From: an uncultured Collinsella sp.
GTDB taxonomy: Bacteria > Actinomycetota > Coriobacteriia > Coriobacteriales > Coriobacteriaceae
DNA length: 44,254 nucleotides
Direction of reading: 5' to 3'
NCBI GenBank assembly: GCA_902494565.1
Contig: CABUTN010000013.1
Location: forward strand, 1-44,254
Program-made: the position numbers and the translations under genes
In this document: positions 34,210-40,870 of the stretch, piece after piece
How the letters are laid out: the number at the start of each line of letters is the position of its first letter
Numbering within the stretch: the first letter of the stretch is position 1
Notes under the pieces: model-generated
Seen by the model: the letters and a program-made list of their open reading frames with translations, nothing else
Told to the model about the DNA's origin: nothing
Database searches by the model: none

Positions 34210-34755
34210 TTACAGTCCAAAGAAACCGAGGATTTGGTCTCGGCTTACAGGCTTGTACTCGTTGGCGTCGAGGCCGACATCGTAGCGAAAGATAGGACGT
34301 TCGCGATCGCGGTTGCGTGCGTTGGTGCGGTCACCCCTGCTGTGGATATGCCCGTGCAGCATGATGGCGCCACGTGCCTTGCCGTTCCAGCTGAGCATGG
34401 GGTAGTGGCTCATAACCAGACGATGGCCCTTGGCATAGCCAGGAGCAACCTCCAGGTAATCACGCACGTCTTCCCAGATTTGGGGCGCAGCTGGATCTTC
34501 CCAGTCGCCGTCATGGTTACCACGGATGAGCGTCACATTCTGGCATTCGATGCGCTCGCGCAGGCGCACCGCCTCCGCCAGGGGCAAACGATAGGTAAAG
34601 TCTCCCAAGATATAGAGGCGGTCGTCCACAGCCACGCACTCATTGATGGCATCGATGACTTTGCGGTTCATCTCCTCGACCGAATCAAACGGCCGATCCA
34701 TGTCGTGCAAGATATTCGTATCGCCCAGGTGCAGGTCGGCGGTAAACCACATCAT
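34210..34755 (-). CDS. Calcineurin-like metallophosphoesterase
   Basis: A 181-residue metallophosphoesterase of the small YfcE/MJ0936-like type. Two adjacent ATGs (34755, 34752) are possible; GAGGG lies 8 bases before the first. All dimetal motifs are visible: TADLHLGDTNI (D-x-H), ILGDFTYR (GD), LIRGNHDGD (GNHD), MSHYPM (H) and LHGHIHSRGD (GHxH). The protein ends FGL with no extra domain. Substrates of this family include cyclic nucleotides and phosphodiesters; the true substrate is not predictable. It is followed by a terminator at 34121-34152 and preceded by a small unlisted gene on the same strand. Confidence 0.88.
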   Translation of the reverse strand: MMWFTADLHLGDTNILHDMDRPFDSVEEMNRKVIDAINECVAVDDRLYILGDFTYRLPLAEAVRLRERIECQNVTLIRGNHDGDWEDPAAPQIWEDVRDYLEVAPGYAKGHRLVMSHYPMLSWNGKARGAIMLHGHIHSRGDRTNARNRDRERPIFRYDVGLDANEYKPVSRDQILGFFGL

Positions 34756-34821
34756 CGTCTATGCCCTCATTTCGCAACGCGTTCAACTCGTGCTAAGTAT
34801 ACAGACGCAGCGATGCGGCGG

Positions 34822-35001
34822 TTATCCAAAGAGCCCGCCGAACAGACCTCGGCGGCGCTTGCCTTGCTTTTTCGAAGCGTCACCCTGAGTTTTCTTGTCC
34901 TGCCGTTTCCTACGGTCCTGCTCCAACTCATCGTCATCGAGTAGCATATCCCACTCAAACGGGTCATCCGTCAGATCGAACAGATCATCGTCATCAAACA
35001 T
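34822..35001 (-). CDS. 59-residue acidic/basic protein, unknown function
   Basis: A short open frame from ATG (34999-35001) to TAA (34822-34824), with GGGAG six bases before the start. The N-terminal half is very acidic (FDDDDLFDLTDDPFEWDMLL, then DDDELEQ); the C-terminal half is very basic (RRKRQDKK, KKQGKRRR) and ends GLFGGLFG. Such a charge-segregated layout and a clear ribosome site argue that it is expressed. I do not recognise a family. The acidic face could mimic nucleic acid or bind a basic partner. It lies 18 bases downstream of the HIRAN gene on the same strand and is probably co-transcribed with it. Confidence 0.68.
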   Translation of the reverse strand: MFDDDDLFDLTDDPFEWDMLLDDDELEQDRRKRQDKKTQGDASKKQGKRRRGLFGGLFG

Positions 35002-35019
35002 GGCAGTCTCCCATACCGA

Positions 35020-35538
35020 TTAGCGAGCATCCACCACATAGAGCCCAACGCGCACCTGATGCCACGGGCTGCGCTCGGGGGCAACCTGTTGCACGCGGGC
35101 CTCAAATACGTCCTCGTGGCCGTAATACATCATCAAGGACAGTGGGCCAACCTCGTTTCCCGGAACGTAGCCAAGTTTGGTCTTGCCATAGTAGATCGCA
35201 ACTGCCTCGGGGTCATGGGGATTATCGCGCTCGGCACACAGCGTCAGTTTATCGCCCGCTTTAAGATCGCCTAGGACCAAAGCGCCGTCGGCATATTGAT
35301 AATCCTGCGATGTGAAACGACAGAAGAACACGTGAAGGCTCGTACATAGCAACTCCCCTAACGGCCGGATAAACCAGCGTTTAACCTTACCGAGAAGTCT
35401 ACGGGCCCGTGCGGACACAAATACATCCTGTCTGCGTCCTTCAATCGTTTGCCTCAACGCTTGCGCGACAGAACGCTTGCAGATAAGATAGAACACGGAT
35501 GGCACCCGTTGCCGCGGGTCTTGCCAACTCCGATACAC
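35020..35538 (-). CDS. HIRAN-domain protein
   Basis: Up to 172 residues. The start is uncertain: GTG at 35538 gives the full frame and a GTG at residue 15 (PSVFYLICKRS) is an alternative; neither has a strong ribosome site. The C-terminal about 100 residues are a HIRAN domain: GDLKAGDKLTLCAERDNPHDPEAVAIYYGKTKLGYVPGNEVGPLSLMMYYG. HIRAN domains recognise DNA ends or stalled forks (as in HLTF/Rad5) and occur in bacteria alone or fused to helicases and nucleases. Here it is stand-alone, with a basic N-terminal region (RRQD, RARRLLGKVKRW). It forms a small cluster with the 59-residue gene and the micropeptide upstream. Confidence 0.78.
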   Translation of the reverse strand: MYRSWQDPRQRVPSVFYLICKRSVAQALRQTIEGRRQDVFVSARARRLLGKVKRWFIRPLGELLCTSLHVFFCRFTSQDYQYADGALVLGDLKAGDKLTLCAERDNPHDPEAVAIYYGKTKLGYVPGNEVGPLSLMMYYGHEDVFEARVQQVAPERSPWHQVRVGLYVVDAR

Positions 35539-35582
35539 GTTTTCATCGTGAGAAGTGGCCGTCTTCGCTTACGCGGGGGCGG

Positions 35583-35666
35583 CTATTTCATTCGGCCGAT
35601 AAACAGACCGAGTTCGATAGCCGCAATCAACAACGCCAATAACGAAATAACATCGCTTACGTTCAT
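35583..35666 (-). CDS. 27-residue single-helix membrane micropeptide, toxin-like
   Basis: ATG at 35664-35666, TAG at 35583-35585. An AAGGGA ribosome site lies six bases upstream. The peptide begins MNVSDVISLLALL, continues as one hydrophobic helix and ends IGRMK, the profile of type I toxin or holin-like peptides (for example the Hol_Tox/Fst/TxpA kinds). The ribosome site is inside a perfect 6-bp hairpin (35673-35687), a device known from type I toxin mRNAs. Its stop is 44 bases before the HIRAN start, so it could alternatively be a small membrane partner or leader peptide. No antisense RNA promoter was recognised with confidence. Confidence 0.6.
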   Translation of the reverse strand: MNVSDVISLLALLIAAIELGLFIGRMK

Positions 35667-35672
35667 ACCAAA

Positions 35673-35687
35673 TCCCTTCTAAAGGGA
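35673..35687 (-). promoter_or_regulatory. Hairpin sequestering the micropeptide ribosome site
   Basis: On the minus strand TCCCTT-TAG-AAGGGA forms a 6-bp stem whose 3' arm is the Shine-Dalgarno sequence of the 27-residue gene. Folding would limit translation until opened. Confidence 0.5.
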
Positions 35688-35729
35688 GTTGGCCCATCCG
35701 TGCTCCATAACAGTAGTCTAACGCAAAAT

Positions 35730-35763
35730 GCAGGTAATAGGAACACTTGTTCGTATTACCTGC
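35730..35763 (-). terminator. Terminator hairpin after the aldehyde dehydrogenase
   Basis: A 10-bp stem GCAGGTAATA (35730-35739) with TATTACCTGC (35754-35763) contains an inner GAAC/GTTC pair. On the minus strand ATTTTGCG follows. It sits 8 bases past the aldehyde dehydrogenase stop. Confidence 0.7.
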
Positions 35764-35771
35764 GCCCTTTT

Positions 35772-37151
35772 CTAATGCACAAACATGCGCACGAATTTGT
35801 GCTTCCAGCTTGCGTAGGGCGCATACCGAAACGGCACGTCCAGCCAGGTTGCCTTGTTCACGATGCTCTTCTTGTGGCTAAACGTATCGAAGCTCTCGCG
35901 GCCATGGTACTGCCCCATACCGCTCGCGCCCATGCCGCCAAAGCCCATATGGCTCGTAGCCAAGTGCATGATGGTGTCGTTGACGCAGCCGCCGCCAAAG
36001 GGCACGTAGCGCACAAAGCGTTGCTGAACCGCACGATCCTGGCTAAAGATATACAGGGCCAGCGGCGTCGGACGATCCGTAATAAACGCTTCGGCCTCGT
36101 CTAGGCTCTCAAACGTCAGCACCGGCAAGATGGGACCGAAGATCTCCTCCTGCATCACGGCGTCATCGGGGGCCACGCCGTCCAAAATTGTCGGCTCAAT
36201 CTTGAGCGAAGCCTCGCGCGCGGCACCTCCAAGCACGACCTTATCGGGATCGATCAGCCCGCGCACGCGCGCAAAATGCTTAGCATTGACGATATGCCCG
36301 TAGTCCTCGTTATCGAGCGGATGCTCGCCAAACATTCGGTGGGCCTCTTCCTTGATGAGGCCCAGCAGCTCGTCGTGCACGCGCGTATCGACCAGCAGGT
36401 AGTCGGGTGCCACGCAGGTCTGCCCCACGTTGAGCCATTTACCAAAGGCGATACGCCGCGCCGCGACCTTCAAGTTTGCCGTCGCATCCACGATGCAGGG
36501 ACTCTTTCCGCCCAGCTCAAGCGTCACGGGCGTAAGGTTTTTACTTGCGCGCTCCATGACGAGCCTGCCGACCGGAACGCTGCCGGTAAAGAAGATCTTG
36601 TCCCAGCACTCGTCGAGCAGCGCTTCGTTTTCGGCGCGCCCGCCCTCGACAACCGTCACCAGGCGCGGATCAAATGCCTCTTCACAGATTTGCTTGAGCA
36701 CCGCGCTCGATGCCGGAGCATATGCGCTCGGCTTGATGACCACGGTATTGCCCGCGGCAAGGGCCCCGGCAAGCGGCTCGAGCGTCAGCAAAAACGGGTA
36801 GTTCCAGGGCGCCATGATGAGCGTGACGCCATAGGGCACGGCTTGCGTTTTGCACACACTCACGGCGTTGGCAAGGTCACACGGACGCAGGCGCGGACGA
36901 CTCCATCGAGCCACATGCGCAATCTGATGACGAATCTCAGAAAGCGACGTCCCGATCTCGCACATATATGCCTCGTCATGCGACTTTCCCAAATCGGTCT
37001 TGAGCGCATGGGCAATATCGGCCTCGTGCGCCCGTACTGTATCGCGTAAACTCACGAGCGCGCGACGTCGAGCATCGACATCAAACGTAGCGTGCGTCTT
37101 AAAGTAGGTGCGCTGATCGCCGACGATGCGCGCAATTTTCTCGGTGTTCAT
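35772..37151 (-). CDS. NAD(P)-dependent aldehyde dehydrogenase (class 3 type)
   Basis: A 459-residue aldehyde dehydrogenase of the short class 3/YwdH type. The ATG has TAGGAGG upstream. Seen: VPYGVTLIMAPWNYPFLLTLEPLAGALAAGNTVVIKPS (cofactor loop), FFTGSVPVGRLVMERAS (the G-S-x-x-x-G turn), LELGGKSPCIVD with the catalytic Glu, and NVGQTCVAPDYLLVD with the catalytic Cys. The C-terminal YASWKHKFVRMF is basic/aromatic, as in membrane-associating fatty aldehyde dehydrogenases. It lies 9 bases after the alcohol dehydrogenase gene in the same operon. Together they would convert alcohols to acids or the reverse; substrate length is unknown. Confidence 0.92.
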   Translation of the reverse strand: MNTEKIARIVGDQRTYFKTHATFDVDARRRALVSLRDTVRAHEADIAHALKTDLGKSHDEAYMCEIGTSLSEIRHQIAHVARWSRPRLRPCDLANAVSVCKTQAVPYGVTLIMAPWNYPFLLTLEPLAGALAAGNTVVIKPSAYAPASSAVLKQICEEAFDPRLVTVVEGGRAENEALLDECWDKIFFTGSVPVGRLVMERASKNLTPVTLELGGKSPCIVDATANLKVAARRIAFGKWLNVGQTCVAPDYLLVDTRVHDELLGLIKEEAHRMFGEHPLDNEDYGHIVNAKHFARVRGLIDPDKVVLGGAAREASLKIEPTILDGVAPDDAVMQEEIFGPILPVLTFESLDEAEAFITDRPTPLALYIFSQDRAVQQRFVRYVPFGGGCVNDTIMHLATSHMGFGGMGASGMGQYHGRESFDTFSHKKSIVNKATWLDVPFRYAPYASWKHKFVRMFVH

Positions 37152-37160
37152 GGCAACCTC

Positions 37161-38381
37161 CTAGTTCTCATCCTCAAACATACCACCCGCGACGACCTCA
37201 TACATACGCTCGAGCTCCAAACGGTCCATCAAAAGTGGAACGGGGTACAGGGGATTGGCCTCGGCATCGGCATGCGCCGCCATCTCGGGAATGTCGGAGC
37301 GGCGAATGCCCAAGACATATTTGGGGATTCCCAGGGCCTCGTTCATGCGGTCGACCCAATCGATAAAGGCCTCGGCCGCAAGACTATCCTGCGCGGTAGC
37401 CGGCGCAATGCCCGCCATGCGAGCAAGATCGGCAAGCTTGGGGGCGGCGGCGTCACCATAAGCGCGAAGCATGTGCGGCAGGATGATCGCGTTGGCCAAA
37501 CCGTGCGGAATTCCGTATCGGCCGCCCAGACTGTGCGCGATGGCATGCACATATCCGACATAGGAGCGGGTAAACGCAACGCCCGCCTTATACGCCGCCG
37601 AAAGCATATTGCGACGAGCGCGCATGTCGTCACCATGCTCATAGGCCTCGAGCAAATTGTCGTAGATAAGCTGCACCGCCTGTCGCGCCATCTTACGCGT
37701 ATAGGGCGTGGTGCTTCGCCCGATAAAGGCCTCAACGGCATGCGTCAGGGCATCCATGCCCGTCTGCCCCGTAATGGAGGCGGGCAGACCGCACGTAAAC
37801 TCGGGGTCGTGGACCGCAAAACGCGGGATGAGCACAAAGTCGTTAATGGGGTACTTGTAGTGCGTCTCGTCATCGGTAATTACCGCCGCAAGCGTGACCT
37901 CGCTTCCCGTGCCTGCCGTGGTGGGAACGGCGATGAGAAGCGGCAGGCGACGATGAATCCGCAGCAGGCCGCGCATCTTGTTGATGGGCTTGCTTGGCTG
38001 CGCAATGCGTGCGCCCACGCCCTTGGCGCAGTCCATGGCCGATCCTCCGCCAAAACCGATAATGGCCTGGCAGGCGCTCTCTCGATACAGGGACGCTGCC
38101 TCCTCCACATTCGAGACCGTGGGGTTCGCACGCGTTTCGGCATAGACCGTAACGCCAATCCGCTGAGCCGTAAGCGCACGCTCGAGTGATGCCGTGAGCC
38201 CCAAACGTGCAACACCAGGGTCCGTCACGATAAGGACCTTCTGGATCGAGCGCTTTTGAAGCACCGCGGGCACATCTTCGGCATGCTCCAAAATGCGCGG
38301 CTCGGTATAGGGCAGGATCGGCAATGCAATGCGAAAAACCGTTTGATACGTTCGGCACCAGGCGCGGCGGGCTAGATGCAT
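37161..38381 (-). CDS. Iron-containing alcohol dehydrogenase
   Basis: A 406-residue group III alcohol dehydrogenase. The ATG has GAGGGAG eight bases upstream. Seen: IIGFGGGSAMDCAKGVGARIA (nucleotide site), IAVPTTAGTGSEVTLAAVITD, DPEFTCGLPASITGQTGMDALTHAVEAFIG (metal Asp/His), SYVGYVHAIAHSLGGRYGIPHGLANAIILPHML with the two remaining metal histidines. The N-terminus (MHLARRAWCRTYQTVFRIALPILPYTEPRILE) is longer than average, as in the subgroup paired with fatty aldehyde dehydrogenases. It is first in the ADH-ALDH operon, with two operator-like palindromes upstream. Confidence 0.92.
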   Translation of the reverse strand: MHLARRAWCRTYQTVFRIALPILPYTEPRILEHAEDVPAVLQKRSIQKVLIVTDPGVARLGLTASLERALTAQRIGVTVYAETRANPTVSNVEEAASLYRESACQAIIGFGGGSAMDCAKGVGARIAQPSKPINKMRGLLRIHRRLPLLIAVPTTAGTGSEVTLAAVITDDETHYKYPINDFVLIPRFAVHDPEFTCGLPASITGQTGMDALTHAVEAFIGRSTTPYTRKMARQAVQLIYDNLLEAYEHGDDMRARRNMLSAAYKAGVAFTRSYVGYVHAIAHSLGGRYGIPHGLANAIILPHMLRAYGDAAAPKLADLARMAGIAPATAQDSLAAEAFIDWVDRMNEALGIPKYVLGIRRSDIPEMAAHADAEANPLYPVPLLMDRLELERMYEVVAGGMFEDEN

Positions 38382-38399
38382 AAAGGAAACTCCCTCATT

Positions 38400-38415
38400 T
38401 GTTGATTGGTCAACA
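38400..38415. promoter_or_regulatory. Operator-like palindrome 1 upstream of the alcohol dehydrogenase
   Basis: TGTTGATTGGTCAACA is a palindrome with perfect 6-bp arms (TGTTGA/TCAACA), 19-34 bases before the start codon. It lies just downstream of a possible minus-strand -10 (TACAAT, 38428-38433). Size and symmetry fit a TetR-type operator. Confidence 0.55.
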
Positions 38416-38463
38416 TTTGCTCGACCGATTGTACTCAGCGACGGTCAAAGACGGCCTGCCAAT

Positions 38464-38479
38464 CGTTAATCAATCAACA
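38464..38479. promoter_or_regulatory. Operator-like palindrome 2
   Basis: CGTTAATCAATCAACA matches the complement of palindrome 1 at 13 of 16 positions and is centred 64 bases from it. It lies upstream of the same -10 element, so the two sites flank the promoter. Confidence 0.45.
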
Positions 38480-38525
38480 TCTTCATATCTCAAAATTGTT
38501 TTATTAAAAATCATTCCTAATAGGC

Positions 38526-38553
38526 TTCACATTTGGTTGCATTTATGGATAAT
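38526..38553 (+). promoter_or_regulatory. Promoter of the rubrerythrin gene
   Basis: TTCACA (38526-38531) and GATAAT (38548-38553) are 16 bases apart; each is one base off consensus. The predicted leader of about 78 bases contains a CGTCCGG/CCGGACG hairpin (38572-38602). Confidence 0.6.
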
Positions 38554-38637
38554 AGAACTCGTCAAGACGCACGTCCGGAGAGGGCCCTTACGGGACCGGA
38601 CGAGCGCACAATCGCCATCGATCGAAAGGATCGAATC

Positions 38638-39198
38638 ATGAAGTTTGTTTGCCCCGTTTGCGGTTATGTGGAAGAGTTCGACGGCGACCAGCTGCCCGAG
38701 GACTTCAAGTGCCCCCAGTGCGGCGTTCCCGGTTCTCGTTTCCTGAAGCAGGAGGAGGGTCAGCTCGAGTGGGCTGCCGAGCACGTCGTGGGCGTCGCCA
38801 AGATGGAGGGCGTCTCCGAGGACATCGTTGCCGACCTGCGCGCCAACTTTGAGGGCGAGTGCTCTGAGGTCGGTATGTACCTGGCCATGGCTCGCGTCGC
38901 TCATCGCGAGGGCTACCCCGAGATCGGCCTGTACTGGGAGAAGGCTGCCCACGAGGAGGCCGAGCACGCCGCCAAGTTCGCCGAGCTCCTGGGCGAGGTC
39001 GTGACCGACTCCACCAAGAAGAACCTCGAGATGCGCGTTGAGGCCGAGAACGGCGCCACCGCCGGCAAGACCGATCTTGCCAAGCGCGCCAAGGCCGCTG
39101 GCCTCGATGCCATCCACGACACCGTGCACGAGATGGCTCGCGACGAGGCCCGCCACGGCAAGGCTTTTGCCGGCCTGCTTAAGCGCTACTTTGGCTAA
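38638..39198 (+). CDS. Rubrerythrin with N-terminal rubredoxin domain (reverse rubrerythrin)
   Basis: A 186-residue peroxide-detoxifying di-iron protein. The ATG at 38638 has GAAAGGA upstream; the frame open before it is leader. Residues 1-35 are a rubredoxin domain with Cys5-x-x-Cys8 and Cys25-x-x-Cys28. The ferritin-like domain follows with FEGECSEVGMYLAMARVAHREGYPEIGLYWEKAAHEEAEHAAKFAELLG and MARDEARHGKAF, giving the Glu/His ligands. Rubredoxin first is the reverse-rubrerythrin order used as NADH peroxidase in clostridia and other anaerobes. The gene is monocistronic with its own promoter and a strong terminator, and its codon choice is highly biased, suggesting abundant expression. Confidence 0.93.
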   Translation: MKFVCPVCGYVEEFDGDQLPEDFKCPQCGVPGSRFLKQEEGQLEWAAEHVVGVAKMEGVSEDIVADLRANFEGECSEVGMYLAMARVAHREGYPEIGLYWEKAAHEEAEHAAKFAELLGEVVTDSTKKNLEMRVEAENGATAGKTDLAKRAKAAGLDAIHDTVHEMARDEARHGKAFAGLLKRYFG

Positions 39199-39232
39199 GC
39201 CAACCGCTTGAGACATAACCTCTAGCTCGATG

Positions 39233-39263
39233 AGGCCCGGACCGTATTGGTTCGGGCCTTTTT
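39233..39263 (+). terminator. Intrinsic terminator after rubrerythrin
   Basis: An 11-bp stem (39233-39243 with 39249-39259, one G-T pair), loop GTATT, then a five-T run. Confidence 0.9.
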
Positions 39264-39328
39264 GTGTCTCGAGGACTCGTTAACGCCCTGAAAAAGAGCT
39301 ATCTTCGGCATCGGTCTCTCGTTAAAAA

Positions 39329-39451
39329 CTAAGTGAGTAGACTTTTCGAAACTTGCCGAGCAGACCATCCGTATTGCTTTATAAAGTCGCAGGTAAATGA
39401 CTTGTTTCAAAATGGCCTGGTCGCCAAAGTGCCAAAAGCCTACTCACTTAG
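39329..39451. repeat. 123-bp palindromic element, copy B
   Basis: The left end is CTAAGTGAGTAGACTTTT (39329-39346); the right end (39434-39451) is its complement with one change. The interior is about 70% identical to copy C by hand alignment, including CGCCAAAGTGCCAAAAG near the right end. The right terminal repeat contains the last codons and stop of the minus-strand nuclease-like gene. Confidence 0.9.
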
Positions 39452-40567
39452 AACCGCAGCCGTCCACGATCGAGCTGTTTTGTGTCTAACGGGCATCTTT
39501 CCGTCAATTACTCCCAATTTTGTCCAGCCAACGAATAGTTCAGACCGGAGTAGTGTCTCGGCCCTTTGCTCATCCGAGCTTTTATCACGATATTCAGCAT
39601 CGAGCATCCTGCATACGGCCTTAACGATCGCGCGGAATCTATCCTCATCCGATATCTGCCTGTGTGTCAGGAGAAGCACATCGTAGCCCATGGCCTGAAG
39701 GGCCGTCATGCGGTCAGCGTCACGCAAGCCATCCCCTGCGCGTCCGTGCGAGGCCTTTCCCTGACATTCAATGGCCACCTGTCGCCTGCCGTCCGGCGAA
39801 GAAAGAAGTAGGTCGATATATACACGGGACTTTCCCACAATCGCTCGAGCACTTTTGCTTAGCATCACTTCAACATTAAGCTCTATGCCGCAAAAACCTT
39901 CGCCTCCCAGGGATCGCGGCAGTGCAAGTAGCAAATACGCCTCGACCTCAAAAGGCGACGCGGCACCCAATGGAACGAGTTGCGATACCGCCATAAATCT
40001 ATTGCCGTAACGCATCCCGCAAACATCTGAACAAAAACGGTCAAGGTCTCCGCCCAAAACCAAAGCGTCTCGACGCCATAAATTTGAGGCGGTGCCGTCC
40101 TCGGACGGGCAGCGCACCCAACCGAACGTTGTCGAAATCGCGCCCGAATCAATTGCACGCGAAAGCTCCGCCTCAAGTGCCGCCGGCAGGGCACACACTG
40201 CAAACAAGCCACACATCTCCGCCAATACCAAAAGAAGCTGAAGATCCGTCAGATGCCGCGACATGATGAATGTCGTCAGTAGAGGAGACGTAACCAAAAA
40301 CCCATGCTCCGTTTCCAGCACGGATTCCCTGGGGAGCTCACCAAGAAACAGCCGCTGCCTAATGCTGGCAGGACAAGTCCGTTTGTTTCTCGTCCGAACC
40401 AATGTATACAACGGGAAACCGAGCGCGACCGCAGCTGTCGGGTTGCGGGCGAGATCATATCGCTGCCGGTCTTCTTCCGGTCGTGGAAGCGGCGGACACA
40501 AAGCGCGGACTTGAGGAGGCAAACGCCAGTACCTAAAAGCCGATATGTCACAAAGTAGATCCTTCAT
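39440..40567 (-). CDS. Nuclease-like orphan protein (DUF559/PD-(D/E)XK-type C-terminus)
   Basis: About 375 residues from the ATG at 40565-40567; a GTG two codons earlier is possible and neither has a clear ribosome site. The N-terminal part (LLCDISAFRYWRLPP) resembles AbiEi-like/helix-turn-helix proteins common in Coriobacteriia, from memory. The C-terminal part reads VYIDLLLSSPDGRRQVAIECQGKASHGR, then RDADRMTALQAMGYDVLLLTHRQI, a pattern like DUF559/Vsr-type nucleases (acidic Asp, E-C-Q, D-x-x-R). The codon bias is weaker than in its neighbours. The gene lies between two copies of the 123-bp element, and its last residues Leu-Ser-Glu-stop are encoded by copy B. Mobile or defence-related character is inferred. 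Confidence 0.68.
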   Translation of the reverse strand: MKDLLCDISAFRYWRLPPQVRALCPPLPRPEEDRQRYDLARNPTAAVALGFPLYTLVRTRNKRTCPASIRQRLFLGELPRESVLETEHGFLVTSPLLTTFIMSRHLTDLQLLLVLAEMCGLFAVCALPAALEAELSRAIDSGAISTTFGWVRCPSEDGTASNLWRRDALVLGGDLDRFCSDVCGMRYGNRFMAVSQLVPLGAASPFEVEAYLLLALPRSLGGEGFCGIELNVEVMLSKSARAIVGKSRVYIDLLLSSPDGRRQVAIECQGKASHGRAGDGLRDADRMTALQAMGYDVLLLTHRQISDEDRFRAIVKAVCRMLDAEYRDKSSDEQRAETLLRSELFVGWTKLGVIDGKMPVRHKTARSWTAAVLSE

Positions 40568-40650
40568 AGGCACAGGAAAACACGAATTTCAACCCAGTCA
40601 GTCACGCATTGGCGCGAACGCACCAAAAATGGCGCCGAACGGACTGCCAA

Positions 40651-40716
40651 GTTTTCAACAGCCCTCCCCAACTGGCCAAAAGCTTGCCAAGAGCTGGACG
40701 AAACCCTGTTGAAAAC
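40651..40716. repeat. 11-bp inverted repeat upstream of the nuclease-like gene
   Basis: GTTTTCAACAG (40651-40661) pairs with CTGTTGAAAAC (40706-40716) across 44 bases; on the plus strand CCCATTTTTT follows, as in a terminator. No plus-strand gene precedes it. It could be a leader structure of the minus-strand gene or the end of an antisense transcript. Confidence 0.4.
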
Positions 40717-40747
40717 CCCATTTTTTCTCATGTAGAAGCTTTGCGCG

Positions 40748-40870
40748 GCAAGTGAGTAGACTTTTTTGAATATCCCGAGCAGGCCGGTCATCCTGCTTTT
40801 CAAAACCGCAGGTAGATAGCTTGCTACAAAACTGCCTGCTCGCCAAAGTGCCAAAAGTCTACTCACTTAG
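40748..40870. repeat. 123-bp palindromic element, copy C
   Basis: The right end AAAAGTCTACTCACTTAG (40853-40870) is complete; the left end is GCAAGTGAGTAGACTTTT, two bases changed at the tip. The inner helix CGAGCAGGC (element positions 29-37) with GCCTGCTCG (87-95) is perfect, and a CCTGC/GCAGG hairpin (45-49 with 61-65) forms inside it. The right terminal repeat carries the last codons and stop of pdxR. Confidence 0.9.

Noticed and set aside
29323..40870. The three 123-bp elements as a CRISPR array or tRNA-like genes
   Set aside because: Copies are kilobases apart rather than regularly spaced, and no cloverleaf or CCA end is present.
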